Notes: generated by a model not told the origin, from the sequence alone. Numbered from the stretch's first letter, positions 8,616-17,083 are shown. The stretch: DNA of 64,000 nt from JACCQS01 sp963766765 (GCA_963766765.1 CAVYBR010000018.1:1-64000), one strand, 5' to 3'. Program-made: numbers and translations.

Positions 8616-9059
8616 CTAGATTCGGACGATTCGCTGCTGGTAGGCGTAGGCCGTTGCGGCCGCGCGTGAGTTCAGGTCGAGCTTGGTGAAGATGTTCGCA
8701 ACATGACGGGCAACGGTCTTCTCGCTGAGGAACAACTCCACCGCAATCGCCCGGTTCGTCCGGCCAGCCGCCACGAGCCGGAGCACCTGAACCTCTCGTT
8801 CGGTCAGCCCCCCAGCGGTCTGGCCGTTGCCTCGTCGGGAGAGAGCCTCGACCCTGGCCAGATCCGGTGTGGCGCCGAGCTGCCGAAAGGTGTAGCCCGC
8901 CGCGTCGAGTTCCAGCTCGGCACTGTCCTCGTCACCGAGCCTCCGACAGGCCACGCCGATCAGCGCACGCTCGCGAGCGGCTTCGTAGGGTGCATCGATG
9001 CCCTGCCAGGCCGTCCACGCGAGGAATGCGTCCCGGCCGCGGGCGAGCGCGTCACTCAT
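8616..9059 (-). CDS. LuxR-type regulator, short C-terminal remnant
   Basis: 147-aa protein. The C-terminal half is a complete LuxR/NarL helix-turn-helix: LTEREVQVLRLVAAGRTNRAIAVELFLSEKTVARHVANIFTKL split across residues about 84-126. The N-terminal half (AWQGIDAPYEAARERALIG, LGDEDSAELELDAA, FRQLGATPDLARVEAL) looks like the last TPR-like repeats of a large ATPase/TPR LuxR regulator. The sensor and ATPase part that normally comes before is absent because the DUF2469 gene ends only 4 nt upstream. So this is probably a truncated gene, or a DNA-binding fragment kept with its methyltransferase partner. Confidence 0.75.
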   Translation of the reverse strand: MSDALARGRDAFLAWTAWQGIDAPYEAARERALIGVACRRLGDEDSAELELDAAGYTFRQLGATPDLARVEALSRRGNGQTAGGLTEREVQVLRLVAAGRTNRAIAVELFLSEKTVARHVANIFTKLDLNSRAAATAYAYQQRIVRI

Positions 9060-9063
9060 GCGG

Positions 9064-9384
9064 TTAGCTCAGGCCGGGCTCATCAGGCAGTTGGAGGTCG
9101 GGCTTGTCGAGTTCCTCGACGTTGACGTCCTTGAAGGTGACGACGCGGACGTTCTTCACGAACCTCGCCGGCCGGTACATGTCCCAGACCCAGGCATCCG
9201 ACATCTGGATCTCGAAGAAGACCTCGCCATCGGCGTTGCGGACCTGCAGGTCCACAGAGTTCGCGAGATAGAAGCGCCGCTCGGTCTCCACGACATAGGT
9301 GAACTGGCGGACGATGTCCTTGTACTCGCGGTACAGCTGCAGCTCCATTTCGGTCTCGTACTTCTCGAGATCCTCAGAACTCAT
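9064..9384 (-). CDS. DUF2469 family protein
   Basis: 106-aa conserved actinobacterial protein (MSSEDLEKYETEMELQLYREYKD...). It is highly acidic and helical at the N-terminus, with a beta-rich core (FYLANSVDLQVRNADGEVFFEIQMSDAWVWDMYRPARFV) and an acidic end. Function unknown; it almost always follows rnhB. ATG at 9384 is chosen because it matches the family start; a longer frame to 9450 exists but is the shadow of rnhB. It overlaps the rnhB 3' end by 11 nt. Confidence 0.92.
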   Translation of the reverse strand: MSSEDLEKYETEMELQLYREYKDIVRQFTYVVETERRFYLANSVDLQVRNADGEVFFEIQMSDAWVWDMYRPARFVKNVRVVTFKDVNVEELDKPDLQLPDEPGLS

Positions 9385-10132
9385 AGCCAGCCACCTCCGC
9401 CGCATCGTCGTCGAGCATGGCCTCGTCCATCCCCACGTCCACGATGTCACGACCGGGAGCTCCCGGTAACCGGGAGCGGACGGTGATGAATCCGCGACGG
9501 TGCTCGGGGCACGGCCCGCGGAGATCCAAGGCGTCGGTGTGTCCCGACGTGATGTATCCCTTGTGAGTGGCGAAGTCGTAGTCCGGATACACCTGATGCA
9601 GGTCCACCATCAGCCGGTCCCGAGTCACCTTCGCGAGGACCGAGGCCGCCGCGACACATGCCGCCGTACGGTCGCCCTTCCACACCGCAAGGGAAGGCAC
9701 GCCCAGTCCCGCTATCGGGAAGCCATCGATCAGGGCGTAGTCCGGGACAATGGTCAACCGAGCGAAGGCTCGACGCAGTCCTTCGACGTTCGCCTTGTGC
9801 AGCCCACGGCGGTCGACTTCACCGGGCGGAATGATGACGACCGACCAGGCGCGCGCCCGCCGCACCACCTGCGCATAGACCCGCTCCCGCGCGGCCGCCG
9901 TCAGCAACTTGGAGTCGGCCAATTCCGGCACCCGACCCCGTGGGCCGGGCGGCAGGATGCACGCAGCAGTGACCAATGGTCCGGCGCAGGCACCCCGCCC
10001 GGCCTCGTCTGCGCCAGCGACCGCGGAGAAGCCGCGACGGTGCAGTGCCTCTTCCATGGCCCACAGACCCGCCCCCGTCTTGACGACGGCGCGTCGCGGT
10101 CGGGCGATCAGCCCGGTCGCCGGAGGTGTCAT
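9374..10132 (-). CDS. rnhB: Ribonuclease HII
   Basis: Degrades the RNA strand of RNA-DNA hybrids and removes misincorporated ribonucleotides. 252 aa with the RNase HII core: GADEAGRGACAGPLV (catalytic Asp and Glu), ELADSKLL, IDGFPI (third Asp position) and AAASVLAKVTRDRLM. The ATHKGY segment and a longer C-terminus, GRDIVDVGMDEAMLDDDA, follow. ATG overlaps the lepB stop (ATGA) and the end overlaps DUF2469, so lepB, rnhB and DUF2469 form one transcriptional unit. Confidence 0.95.
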   Translation of the reverse strand: MTPPATGLIARPRRAVVKTGAGLWAMEEALHRRGFSAVAGADEAGRGACAGPLVTAACILPPGPRGRVPELADSKLLTAAARERVYAQVVRRARAWSVVIIPPGEVDRRGLHKANVEGLRRAFARLTIVPDYALIDGFPIAGLGVPSLAVWKGDRTAACVAAASVLAKVTRDRLMVDLHQVYPDYDFATHKGYITSGHTDALDLRGPCPEHRRGFITVRSRLPGAPGRDIVDVGMDEAMLDDDAAEVAGYEF

Positions 10133-11148
10133 AAGCCGCCGGGCGGATGCCGCCCGCGAAGCCTGGCGCGCCGCCGCCCGGCAAAGGGCAGCAAGAGTCC
10201 CGCGCCGAGTGCCAACGGCGCTCCGGGAGCAGCAATGCCTGATCCGCCGGACAGGGCAACAGCCTCTAGTCCTTGGATGTCCGGATCATCCAGCGTCGTG
10301 AATCGACTGAATGGCCAGACGATCAACGCGGCCTTGCCGATCACGTCGTCCACAGCGATGGTGCCGCTGTACTGATCACCGGCGTGAAAGCGGGAGTCCG
10401 CGGACCCGGCCCGGTTGTCACCCATGACCCAGAGTCGTCCCTGCGGGACGGTCACGGCAGGGAACGAACGGGACTCCAAAGGGTTGTTGGTGATGATGTA
10501 CGGCTCGTCCACAGGTTCACCGTCGACCATGACCCGACCATCGGCATCACAGCATTCGACGGTCTGTCCACCCACCGCGATGACCCGCTTGACGTAGTCC
10601 TTCTCACTCGGCGGCCCGACGCCGATGGCCCGGCCGAGGGTGGCCAGGACCGAGGCGAACCAGTTCGACGGTTCGGCGATCTGCACCTCCGGAGCCCAGG
10701 TCTCCGGCCCCTCGAACACCACGATGTCACCGGGCTGGGGATCCCCGAAGTAGTAGACGATCTTGTTCACGAGGACCCGGTCCCCCGCGCATCCGGTGCA
10801 GCCATGCAGGGTCGGTTCCATAGACCCCGAGGGGATGAAGAACGCCTGGAAGAGGAACGACTTGATCAACACCGCAAGCCCGAAGGCGATGATCAGCAGG
10901 ATCGGAAGTTCTTTGAGCAGCGAGGTCTTCTTCTTCGGCTTCGCGTCCCGAGGCTTGCGCTGCCACCACCTGCGCCCGGGCGCCGAGGCTGGCGCCGGAT
11001 CGGCATCATGGCCCGCCCGTGTGTCGTCGGCCGACGCGTTCTCGTTGGGCGCCACGTGTGCCCGCGGTTCGGGTTCCGACTGGTCGACGGCACCGGCTTG
11101 CGCCTCGGCATTCGAAGCGGGGTTCGTCGCGTGCGCTGGGGTGCTCAT
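10129..11148 (-). CDS. lepB: Signal peptidase I
   Basis: Membrane serine protease that removes Sec/Tat signal peptides. 339 aa. A long hydrophilic, Ala/Pro/Asp-rich cytoplasmic N-terminus (about 75 aa) precedes one membrane span (ELPILLIIAFGLAVLIKSFLFQAF). The catalytic Ser is in FIPSGSMEPTL and the Lys in DYVKRVIAVGG; box GDNRAGSADSR follows. The C-terminus adds a second hydrophobic helix (IAAPGAPLALGAGLLLPFAG) ending in an arginine-rich tail, as in some Streptomyces Sip enzymes, so both ends may be cytoplasmic. Located between rplS and rnhB. Confidence 0.95.
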   Translation of the reverse strand: MSTPAHATNPASNAEAQAGAVDQSEPEPRAHVAPNENASADDTRAGHDADPAPASAPGRRWWQRKPRDAKPKKKTSLLKELPILLIIAFGLAVLIKSFLFQAFFIPSGSMEPTLHGCTGCAGDRVLVNKIVYYFGDPQPGDIVVFEGPETWAPEVQIAEPSNWFASVLATLGRAIGVGPPSEKDYVKRVIAVGGQTVECCDADGRVMVDGEPVDEPYIITNNPLESRSFPAVTVPQGRLWVMGDNRAGSADSRFHAGDQYSGTIAVDDVIGKAALIVWPFSRFTTLDDPDIQGLEAVALSGGSGIAAPGAPLALGAGLLLPFAGRRRARLRGRHPPGGL

Positions 11149-11205
11149 GTCCGACTCAGCCTACGTCGGGTGGGCGCAGGCGCTGACACGGCTCGCGATC
11201 GTTCT

Positions 11206-11562
11206 CTAGCGGGTCGCGGTGTCGCGCTTCTCCTTGATCTTTGCGGCCTTGCCGCGGAGGTCGCGCAGGTAGTACAGCTTCGCCCGACGGACATCGCCTC
11301 GGGTCACGATCTCGATCCGTTCGACCACGGGAGTGTGTACGGGGAAGGTGCGCTCCACGCCCACTCCGAAACTGATCTTCCGGACTGTGAAGGTCTCCCG
11401 GATGCCACCGCCTTGGCGGCGCAGCACGACGCCCTGGAACACCTGGATCCGGGAGCGATTGCCCTCCACGACGCGGACGTGCACCTTGACGGAGTCACCG
11501 GGCCGAAAGTCCGGGATGTCATCGCGCAGGGATTCGGCGTCGAGCGCGTCCAGGGTGTTCAT
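11206..11562 (-). CDS. rplS: 50S ribosomal protein L19
   Basis: 118-aa L19 of the large subunit, at the 30S-50S interface. Diagnostic stretches: DIPDFRPGDSVKVHVRVVEG, IQVFQGVVLRRQGGGIRETFTVRKISFGVGVERTFPVH, and VRRAKLYYLRDLRGKAAKIKE (each shown in part). Ends 57 nt before lepB. It belongs to the rpsP-rimM-trmD-rplS translation cluster, here separated from trmD by a Nudix gene. Confidence 0.97.
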   Translation of the reverse strand: MNTLDALDAESLRDDIPDFRPGDSVKVHVRVVEGNRSRIQVFQGVVLRRQGGGIRETFTVRKISFGVGVERTFPVHTPVVERIEIVTRGDVRRAKLYYLRDLRGKAAKIKEKRDTATR

Positions 11563-11746
11563 CGCGTGTCCGTTCTGGGTAGGTCTCGGATCGTTCCTCG
11601 GGCAGCAGGGCAGTCTTGCTCACGAACCCGGGGGCCGCAGGGGCCGATGCCAGTCAATGACATCGCCGACCAGCAGTGCTCCATGGTGCCACATCGCAGG
11701 CCGAGCTTCGAACCGGGATCCCTCGGGGCCACCGGGATCGCAGTAG
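11563..11746. other. Intergenic region upstream of rplS
   Basis: About 184 bp between the Nudix stop and rplS start, both minus strand. No ORF with support. It probably carries the rplS leader and a promoter. A TTCGAACC string near 11709 recalls a tRNA T-loop but no cloverleaf can be folded around it. Confidence 0.35.
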
Positions 11747-12337
11747 TCAGGACGGTGGTCCGATGTCGTCCACGTCGACGAACTGCGGAGGTCCAGACCA
11801 GCGCCCGGCGAGCACCTTGGGCAGCAGCCGCGCCAGGTCGCGCGGCGCGAACGTCTCCTGACTGGCGGCAATCTCGGCGTAGCTCCACCACCGATAGGGC
11901 TGGTCCTCGTATCGCTCCAGTTCAGTTTGACCACTGACATCGACCACGTGCTCGATGTCACGCAGGACGTAGAAGGTCTCTCGAGAGTCGAGCTGCTTGC
12001 CGAGGAAATGGCCCACCCAACGGCGCAGCCAGACCGGTCCCTCGAGGTCGCCGACGGCCACCCGCAGGCCGATCTCCTCGGCTAATTCGCGGACTGCGGC
12101 AGAGCGCAGCGACTCACCGGGATCCACACCGCCACCCGGGGTGTACCACCAGAGAACCGCACCCGGTGGAGAGTGGGCATCCACGACGCGAGCGCCGAAG
12201 AGCAGCAGACGATGATCCCGGTTCAGGACGAGCACTCGGCTGGCGGTGCGCACTGCCGGGCCGGGCCCAGTCGGGGCTGAGAGGTAGGCGTCCAGGGTGA
12301 CCGGGTGCCCCTGAGCTGGCTCGGGCAGTGGGCTCAT
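11747..12337 (-). CDS. Nudix hydrolase
   Basis: 196-aa Nudix-family hydrolase with a full Nudix box GGGVDPGESLRSAAVRELAEEIGL (G-x5-E-x7-REL-x-EE-x-GL), preceded by the strand RVLVLNRDHRLLLFGAR. Substrate not predictable; small phosphorylated nucleotides are typical for the family. ATG at 12337 overlaps the trmD stop (ATGA), so it is translated with trmD. A longer frame to 12412 lies inside trmD and is disregarded. Confidence 0.9.
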   Translation of the reverse strand: MSPLPEPAQGHPVTLDAYLSAPTGPGPAVRTASRVLVLNRDHRLLLFGARVVDAHSPPGAVLWWYTPGGGVDPGESLRSAAVRELAEEIGLRVAVGDLEGPVWLRRWVGHFLGKQLDSRETFYVLRDIEHVVDVSGQTELERYEDQPYRWWSYAEIAASQETFAPRDLARLLPKVLAGRWSGPPQFVDVDDIGPPS

Positions 12338-13029
12338 GGCCCGTCGGGCGGCTTGGGCAGGAGATCCGGTCGGCGCTGTGCCGTCCGCTCCAGCGATTGC
12401 GCACGACGCCACGCGGCAATCGCGGCATGGTCACCGTTGAGCAACACCTCGGGTACGTCGAACCCCCGCCAATTCGCGGGTCGCGTGTAACTCGGCCCTT
12501 CGAGCAGGCCGGCGGAATAGGAATCGTCAGCCGCGGACTCCGCGTTGCCCAAGACCCCGGGAATGAGCCGGGCAAGAGCCTCGACGATGACGAGGACGGC
12601 AACCTCGCCGCCGGCCAGCACATAGTCGCCCAGCGAGACCTCGTCGACCGGGCCGTGCTCGGCCGACCAGTCGATCACTCGCTGGTCGATCCCTTCATAC
12701 CGCCCGCAGGCGAACACCAGATGCGGCTCGAGCGCGTACGAGGCCGCCATCGCCTGCGTGAACGGCCGGCCGGCCGGAGTGGGGACCACAAGCCGTACGC
12801 CGTCTGGACGAACGGCGCTCAGCGCCCTCGCCCAGGGCTCGGGACGCATGACCATGCCGGGACCGCCCCCGTACGGGGGGTCGTCCACGCTGCGGTGTAC
12901 GTCGTCGGTCCACGCCCGCAGGTCATATACGCCGACGTCGAGCAGGCCGCGCTCACGGGCCTTCCCGACCAATGACTGGCTCAGCGGTTCGAGATAGCCG
13001 GGAAAGATCGTCACGACGTCGATCCTCAC
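12334..13029 (-). CDS. trmD: tRNA (guanine37-N1)-methyltransferase TrmD
   Basis: SPOUT-class methyltransferase forming m1G37 in tRNAs, which prevents frameshifting. 231 aa with MRIDVVTIFPGYLEPL, PYGGGPGMVMRPEP, LVFACGRYEGIDQRV and the knot region EVSLGDYVLAGGEVAVLV, all strongly conserved. Follows rimM by 24 nt in the same direction. Confidence 0.97.
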   Translation of the reverse strand: MRIDVVTIFPGYLEPLSQSLVGKARERGLLDVGVYDLRAWTDDVHRSVDDPPYGGGPGMVMRPEPWARALSAVRPDGVRLVVPTPAGRPFTQAMAASYALEPHLVFACGRYEGIDQRVIDWSAEHGPVDEVSLGDYVLAGGEVAVLVIVEALARLIPGVLGNAESAADDSYSAGLLEGPSYTRPANWRGFDVPEVLLNGDHAAIAAWRRAQSLERTAQRRPDLLPKPPDGP

Positions 13030-13053
13030 AACAGCTGCCGCCTCACAAGCGCA

Positions 13054-13587
13054 TCACAGATCCAACAACCCCGGTGGCGGGTCCACGATCAGCCGGCCAC
13101 CTTCGAGGTCCACCTCGGTCACGATCGCGGAGACGAACGGCACCAACAGCTCCGCGCCGCTGGGCCGCCGAATGACGAGCAGATCCCTGGCCAGATGTGA
13201 GATCCGGGAGACCTCACCGAGGTCGGATCCCTGCGGATCAACGGCGCGGAGCCCGACGAGCTGGTCGTCGTAGAACTCATCGACCTGATCCAGGCGAGGC
13301 CGCGCGGCGGCAGGAACAAGAAGAAGGGTGTTGCGCAGCGTTTCGGCAGCGGGCCGGTCTTCGATGCCCTCGATGGAGAGAACCCATGCCGAGCCGTGCT
13401 GACGAGCCGCCGCAATGCGCACTGGACCGCGTTCCGGCGGATCGGTGACGAGTGTCGAACCGGCGACGAAGCGCTCCTCGGGTGCGTCGGTACGCACCTC
13501 GATGGTCACCTCGCCGCGGACGCCCTGGGGACGACCGATCCGCGCGACGACGACCAGGTCCGGGGCGATGCGCTCGTCGTCGGTCAC
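13054..13587 (-). CDS. rimM: 16S rRNA processing protein RimM
   Basis: Assists 30S maturation by binding S19 and the 16S 3' domain. About 177 aa: N-terminal beta-barrel LVVVARIGRPQGVRGEVTIEVRTD, central LRNTLLLVPA, and C-terminal PRC-barrel FYDDQLVGLRAVDPQGSDLGEVSRI ending IVDPPPGLLDL. Start not certain: GTG at 13587 gives the usual N-terminus; ATG at 13629 would add 14 residues, overlap the KH gene by 26 nt, and has a GGGTGG just before it. Confidence 0.93.
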   Translation of the reverse strand: MTDDERIAPDLVVVARIGRPQGVRGEVTIEVRTDAPEERFVAGSTLVTDPPERGPVRIAAARQHGSAWVLSIEGIEDRPAAETLRNTLLLVPAAARPRLDQVDEFYDDQLVGLRAVDPQGSDLGEVSRISHLARDLLVIRRPSGAELLVPFVSAIVTEVDLEGGRLIVDPPPGLLDL

Positions 13588-13603
13588 GGCCGGAGAGCGG
13601 CGG

Positions 13604-13840
13604 TCAGCGCCCGTCGGTGTCGACGACATCCACCCGGAGTCCGCGGCCACCGACGCTGGTCATGATCTGGCGCAGCGCTTTGGCAGTCCGGCCGGCCCGG
13701 CCGATCACCTTGCCGAGGTCCTCGGGGTTGACCCGAACCTCGAGAGTGCGGCCGCGCCGATTGGTGACGAGGTCCACCTGGACGTCGTCCGGATGATCGA
13801 CGATGCCTCTGACGAGGTGCTCGAGCGCCTCTTCCAGCAT
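13604..13840 (-). CDS. khpA: KH-domain RNA-binding protein (KhpA/YlqC family)
   Basis: 78-aa RNA-binding protein made of one KH domain: MLEEALEHLVRGIVDHPDDV, then VNPEDLGKVIGRAGRTAKALR with the GxxG loop GRAG, and the strand LRVDVVD. KhpA-type proteins act in RNA chaperoning and ribosome assembly. Its ATG shares one base with the rpsP stop (TGATG), so it is translationally coupled to S16. Confidence 0.93.
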   Translation of the reverse strand: MLEEALEHLVRGIVDHPDDVQVDLVTNRRGRTLEVRVNPEDLGKVIGRAGRTAKALRQIMTSVGGRGLRVDVVDTDGR

Positions 13841-14469
13841 CAGGCCGCTGGACCCTTAGGCGGAGTGGAGTCGTCCTTGGACGCCTTGGCGACCACCTTG
13901 TCGACCACCTTCTCGACCACGTCGGCGGTCTTCTCGACCGCGTCCACCACCGCTGCGACAAGGCCCTTGCCGGAGCTGTCGTCGGACGTGTCGTCCGCGT
14001 TGCCCTCGGCCTTGGTGTCGGCCTTGGCCCCGGCCTTGGTCTCGGCTTTCGGGTCGGCGCTGGCCTCGGTGCTCTTGGCGGCCTTCTTCTTCGGCGTCGT
14101 GGCCGCACCAGCGTCGGGCTCAGCTGGATTGGTACCAAGCTGGGTAGCCGCTGCGAACGCTGCGCGACGGTCCGGTGCCGGTGCCTTCACGCGCATGGGC
14201 TCGGGCGCGGGCTCGCCGTAGAACTTCTGCCAATCGCCGGTCACTCGCAGGATCGCGCGCACGGCGTCGGTCGGCTGAGCACCGACTCCGAGCCAGTACG
14301 CGACCCGCTCGGAGTCGACCTCCATGTAGGAGGGATCCTCCTTAGGGTGGTATTTGCCGATCTCTTCGATCGACCTGCCGTCCCGCTTGGTACGCGAGTC
14401 GGCGACGACGATGCGGTAGTAGGGCTGGCGCGTCTTGCCACGCCGCATGAGCTTGATCTTTGTGGACAC
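13840..14469 (-). CDS. rpsP: 30S ribosomal protein S16 with long charged C-terminal extension
   Basis: S16 core at residues 1 to about 90 (STKIKLMRRGKTRQPYYRIVVAD, GRSIEEIGKYHP, YWLGVGAQPTDAVRAIL). GTG at 14469 matches the family start; the frame runs on to 14541 without support. About 115 extra residues follow: a Lys/Ala/Asp/Glu/Thr-rich low-complexity part (KAETKAGAKADTKAEG) and a predicted amphipathic helix (GLVAAVVDAVEKTADVVEKV). Shorter extensions are known in other actinobacteria. First gene of the rpsP-khpA-rimM-trmD cluster. Confidence 0.95.
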   Translation of the reverse strand: MSTKIKLMRRGKTRQPYYRIVVADSRTKRDGRSIEEIGKYHPKEDPSYMEVDSERVAYWLGVGAQPTDAVRAILRVTGDWQKFYGEPAPEPMRVKAPAPDRRAAFAAATQLGTNPAEPDAGAATTPKKKAAKSTEASADPKAETKAGAKADTKAEGNADDTSDDSSGKGLVAAVVDAVEKTADVVEKVVDKVVAKASKDDSTPPKGPAA

Positions 14470-14743
14470 GTGCGGGACTGCTCCTCGAGTTCTGGTGCGG
14501 TGCGAGCGCACGAGCCCCGGGTGGGTCCGGGATCGCGACACTTCTGGACGTGGTCCGCAGCGGGTAGAGGGCCGCGCGGCACGTTCGCGGACCTATTCTG
14601 CCAGACCGGCCAAGTTCGCTCGCCGCCGCGCACTCAGCTGATTGATACCGCCTCCGGTGGCGCCGGGGCCGTACACTGAGAGTCAACGGTCGCTATACGT
14701 ACAGTTGCATCGGGGCCGCCCTTTGGGGAGAGGCGGTGAGCCA
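14470..14743. other. Divergent intergenic region between rpsP and the GGDEF-EAL gene
   Basis: 274 bp with no supported ORF. It should contain the promoters of the rpsP cluster (minus) and of the c-di-GMP gene (plus). A TTGACT hexamer on the minus strand (about 14681-14686) and TATACG on the plus strand (14694-14699) are candidate elements, but neither has a good partner at 16-18 bp. Confidence 0.35.
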
Positions 14744-17083
14744 GTGGTTGTGACGTTTGCGCCCCACGTGCGGTTGCTGCGTGAATCCCTCGCACTCGCC
14801 CCCAACATCGCGACGGCAGTCGACTTGACCCTGGACTACCTGATGAGCCGGGACTTCGCGATGTCGAGTCTTTACCTGGCCCGTGGCGACCGGCTGCGCT
14901 GTCTTGGACAGCGCGGCTACACCCACGTCCAGGACGGGCTCCTGATGAGCGTCGGCGTCGTGGGCCGGACCTATCGAAGTGGCAGGTCGATCCGAGTTCT
15001 CGTCGCGGACGCACCGGAGTACGTCGCCGATGTTCCGGGGATCGTCGACGAGGTGTGCGTGCCGATCATGGTGGGCAGCGAGGTCGTGGGCGTCCTCAAC
15101 GTGGAGTCCACTCAGGTACTGCCACACGATGCGTTGCCGGTCATCGAGGAGTGCGTCGCCCTTTTCGGTGAAAGACTGGTCAGCCTCGGTGGTCCGCCGG
15201 GCGAGTCCACTGCAGACCGGCGCATCCGACACTCGTCGCAGTTGGCCGACATCACGCGGATCGACGAGCTGTGGGCCTACGTCGTGGACGCTGCCTGTGG
15301 TCTGGCGAAAATGTCCACCGGTGTGCTGATCGAGCTCCACCAGCCGGCCGGTGTCAGCGTGGTGGCTGCGATCGGCCCCCTAGGTGAGCGTCTGCGGGAC
15401 GTACCTGAGCACACGTGGAAGACCATCGGCGGTCTGGTGTCTTTGGGCGCCTCCTGTCACACGTCCGGCGCAGCCGAGGGCCTGGCCTTCGACGGATATC
15501 AGGAACTCAGCGCCGCTGGCGCGAATTCGCTCATCATCGTGCCGGTCTTTGCCGACGGACAGTGCCGGGCCCTGCTTGTCTGCGCCGACAGCGACGCTGC
15601 AGCTCCGTTGCCCATCTCGATCGAGCGCTTGGAGATGCTTGCTGCGCAACTGGGCAGCCGTCTGCAGGTGCTTCGAATCCTGGATGTCTTGCGGGATCGC
15701 ACGATGCGGGATCCGTTGACCGGACTCGGTAACCGGACCTGGTTCGTTGCCGAGGTCGCGAAGCGCCTCGAGGCGTGGTCACACCGAGGTGCTGGCCAAT
15801 TCGCGGTGATGTTCTGTGACCTCAACGGCTTCAAGGACGTCAACGACAGCTTGGGCCATGCGGCCGGCGATCGACTCCTCAGCATGGTCGCCGACCGAAT
15901 GCGCGCTCGACTGCATGAAGACGAACTGCTCGCTCGGCTCGGTGGAGACGAATTCGCATTCTGCTCCGACCGGTTCCCCACAGTGGCCGACGCGGTTGAC
16001 CGCGCGAGCGACATCCCCAGTCTCCTGGCGCCGCACTTCGACCTCGACGGGGTCGAAGTGGCCATCACGGCCAGTATCGGCCTGGCGATCGTCGGTGCCG
16101 GCGACCCGGCGCCGTCGGATGCACCGACGTTGCTCGGCGAGGCGGACGCGGCGATGTACGAAGCCAAGCGTCACGGCCGATCGGGCGTGGCTCTGTACAC
16201 CGACGAGCTGCGCACTGCGGCCGCCGATCGGATTGCCACAGCGACCGGGCTACGCAAGGCAGTCGCCAACGATCAGGTGGAGCTGCTCTATCAGCCGGTC
16301 GTCGCCCTGCCCCACGGACAGATCATCGGCATGGAGTCGCTGCTGCGCTGGCGTCACCCTCAGCGCGGGCTGTTGACCCCGGCGGATTTCCTCGTCATCG
16401 CCGAGGACACCGGCTTGATCCTGGAACTTGGCAGGTGGGCCTTGGACGCTGCCTGTGCCCAGCTCGCCGCTTGGAACGCCGAGATGCCCGACGCTCCGAT
16501 CACGCTGGGCGTGAACCTGTCCACGCGACAGTTGACCGACCCGCTGCTGCTCGACATCGTCGGGTCGGCCTTGGCGGCAAGTGGAATTCCGCCGGGTCGA
16601 CTGATTCTCGAGATCACCGAGTCGACGTTGATGGAGGACGTCGCATCCTCGCAGGCGGTCCTGGCGGCGCTGAAGGATCTCGGTGTGTACATCGCCGTGG
16701 ATGACTTCGGAACCGGATTCTCCTCGCTCGCCTATCTGAAGCGCTTCCCGGTGGACATACTGAAGATCGACCGATCGTTCATCGACGGTCTGCCCGACGA
16801 CGCGGAATCGAGCGTCATCGTGGCCGCCATCATCGGCATGGCCAAGGCCCTTGGCCTCGATATCGTGGCTGAGGGAGTGGAGACCGTCGAGCAGCGCGAC
16901 TGCCTGACCAGGCTGGGGTGCCCCAACGCGCAGGGCTACCTCTTCCAGAGGCCGCGGACGGCCGAAGAGATGACCGCAATCCTGGCGGGAGTCAGTACGA
17001 ACGGCCGACTACCGCGACCAGACCGTGCTCTTCCTCGCTTGCGGGCACTCCCCCGTCAGCGCTCAGCAGACAACGCACACTGA
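14744..17083 (+). CDS. GAF-GAF-GGDEF-EAL cyclic-di-GMP turnover protein
   Basis: Probable bifunctional c-di-GMP enzyme of about 779 aa. Two GAF-like sensor regions (about 10-150 and 180-310) precede a GGDEF domain with intact LARLGGDEFAF and a complete EAL domain. EAL residues present: ESLLR (variant of EALLR), NLSTRQ, EITEST, AVDDFGTGFSS, LKIDRSF and AEGVET. The inhibitory RxxD site is absent (HEDE at that place). Both activities look possible. No membrane span, so it should sense a cytosolic signal. GTG 14744 has AGG/GGTGAG upstream; the frame extends to a TTG at 14642. Its 3' end overlaps the convergent ProRS gene by 92 bp. Confidence 0.92.
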   Translation: MVVTFAPHVRLLRESLALAPNIATAVDLTLDYLMSRDFAMSSLYLARGDRLRCLGQRGYTHVQDGLLMSVGVVGRTYRSGRSIRVLVADAPEYVADVPGIVDEVCVPIMVGSEVVGVLNVESTQVLPHDALPVIEECVALFGERLVSLGGPPGESTADRRIRHSSQLADITRIDELWAYVVDAACGLAKMSTGVLIELHQPAGVSVVAAIGPLGERLRDVPEHTWKTIGGLVSLGASCHTSGAAEGLAFDGYQELSAAGANSLIIVPVFADGQCRALLVCADSDAAAPLPISIERLEMLAAQLGSRLQVLRILDVLRDRTMRDPLTGLGNRTWFVAEVAKRLEAWSHRGAGQFAVMFCDLNGFKDVNDSLGHAAGDRLLSMVADRMRARLHEDELLARLGGDEFAFCSDRFPTVADAVDRASDIPSLLAPHFDLDGVEVAITASIGLAIVGAGDPAPSDAPTLLGEADAAMYEAKRHGRSGVALYTDELRTAAADRIATATGLRKAVANDQVELLYQPVVALPHGQIIGMESLLRWRHPQRGLLTPADFLVIAEDTGLILELGRWALDAACAQLAAWNAEMPDAPITLGVNLSTRQLTDPLLLDIVGSALAASGIPPGRLILEITESTLMEDVASSQAVLAALKDLGVYIAVDDFGTGFSSLAYLKRFPVDILKIDRSFIDGLPDDAESSVIVAAIIGMAKALGLDIVAEGVETVEQRDCLTRLGCPNAQGYLFQRPRTAEEMTAILAGVSTNGRLPRPDRALPRLRALPRQRSADNAH

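Noticed and set aside
11690..11740. TTCGAACC string resembling a tRNA T-loop
   Set aside because: The flanking 5-nt arms do not pair and no acceptor, D or anticodon arms can be placed on either strand.
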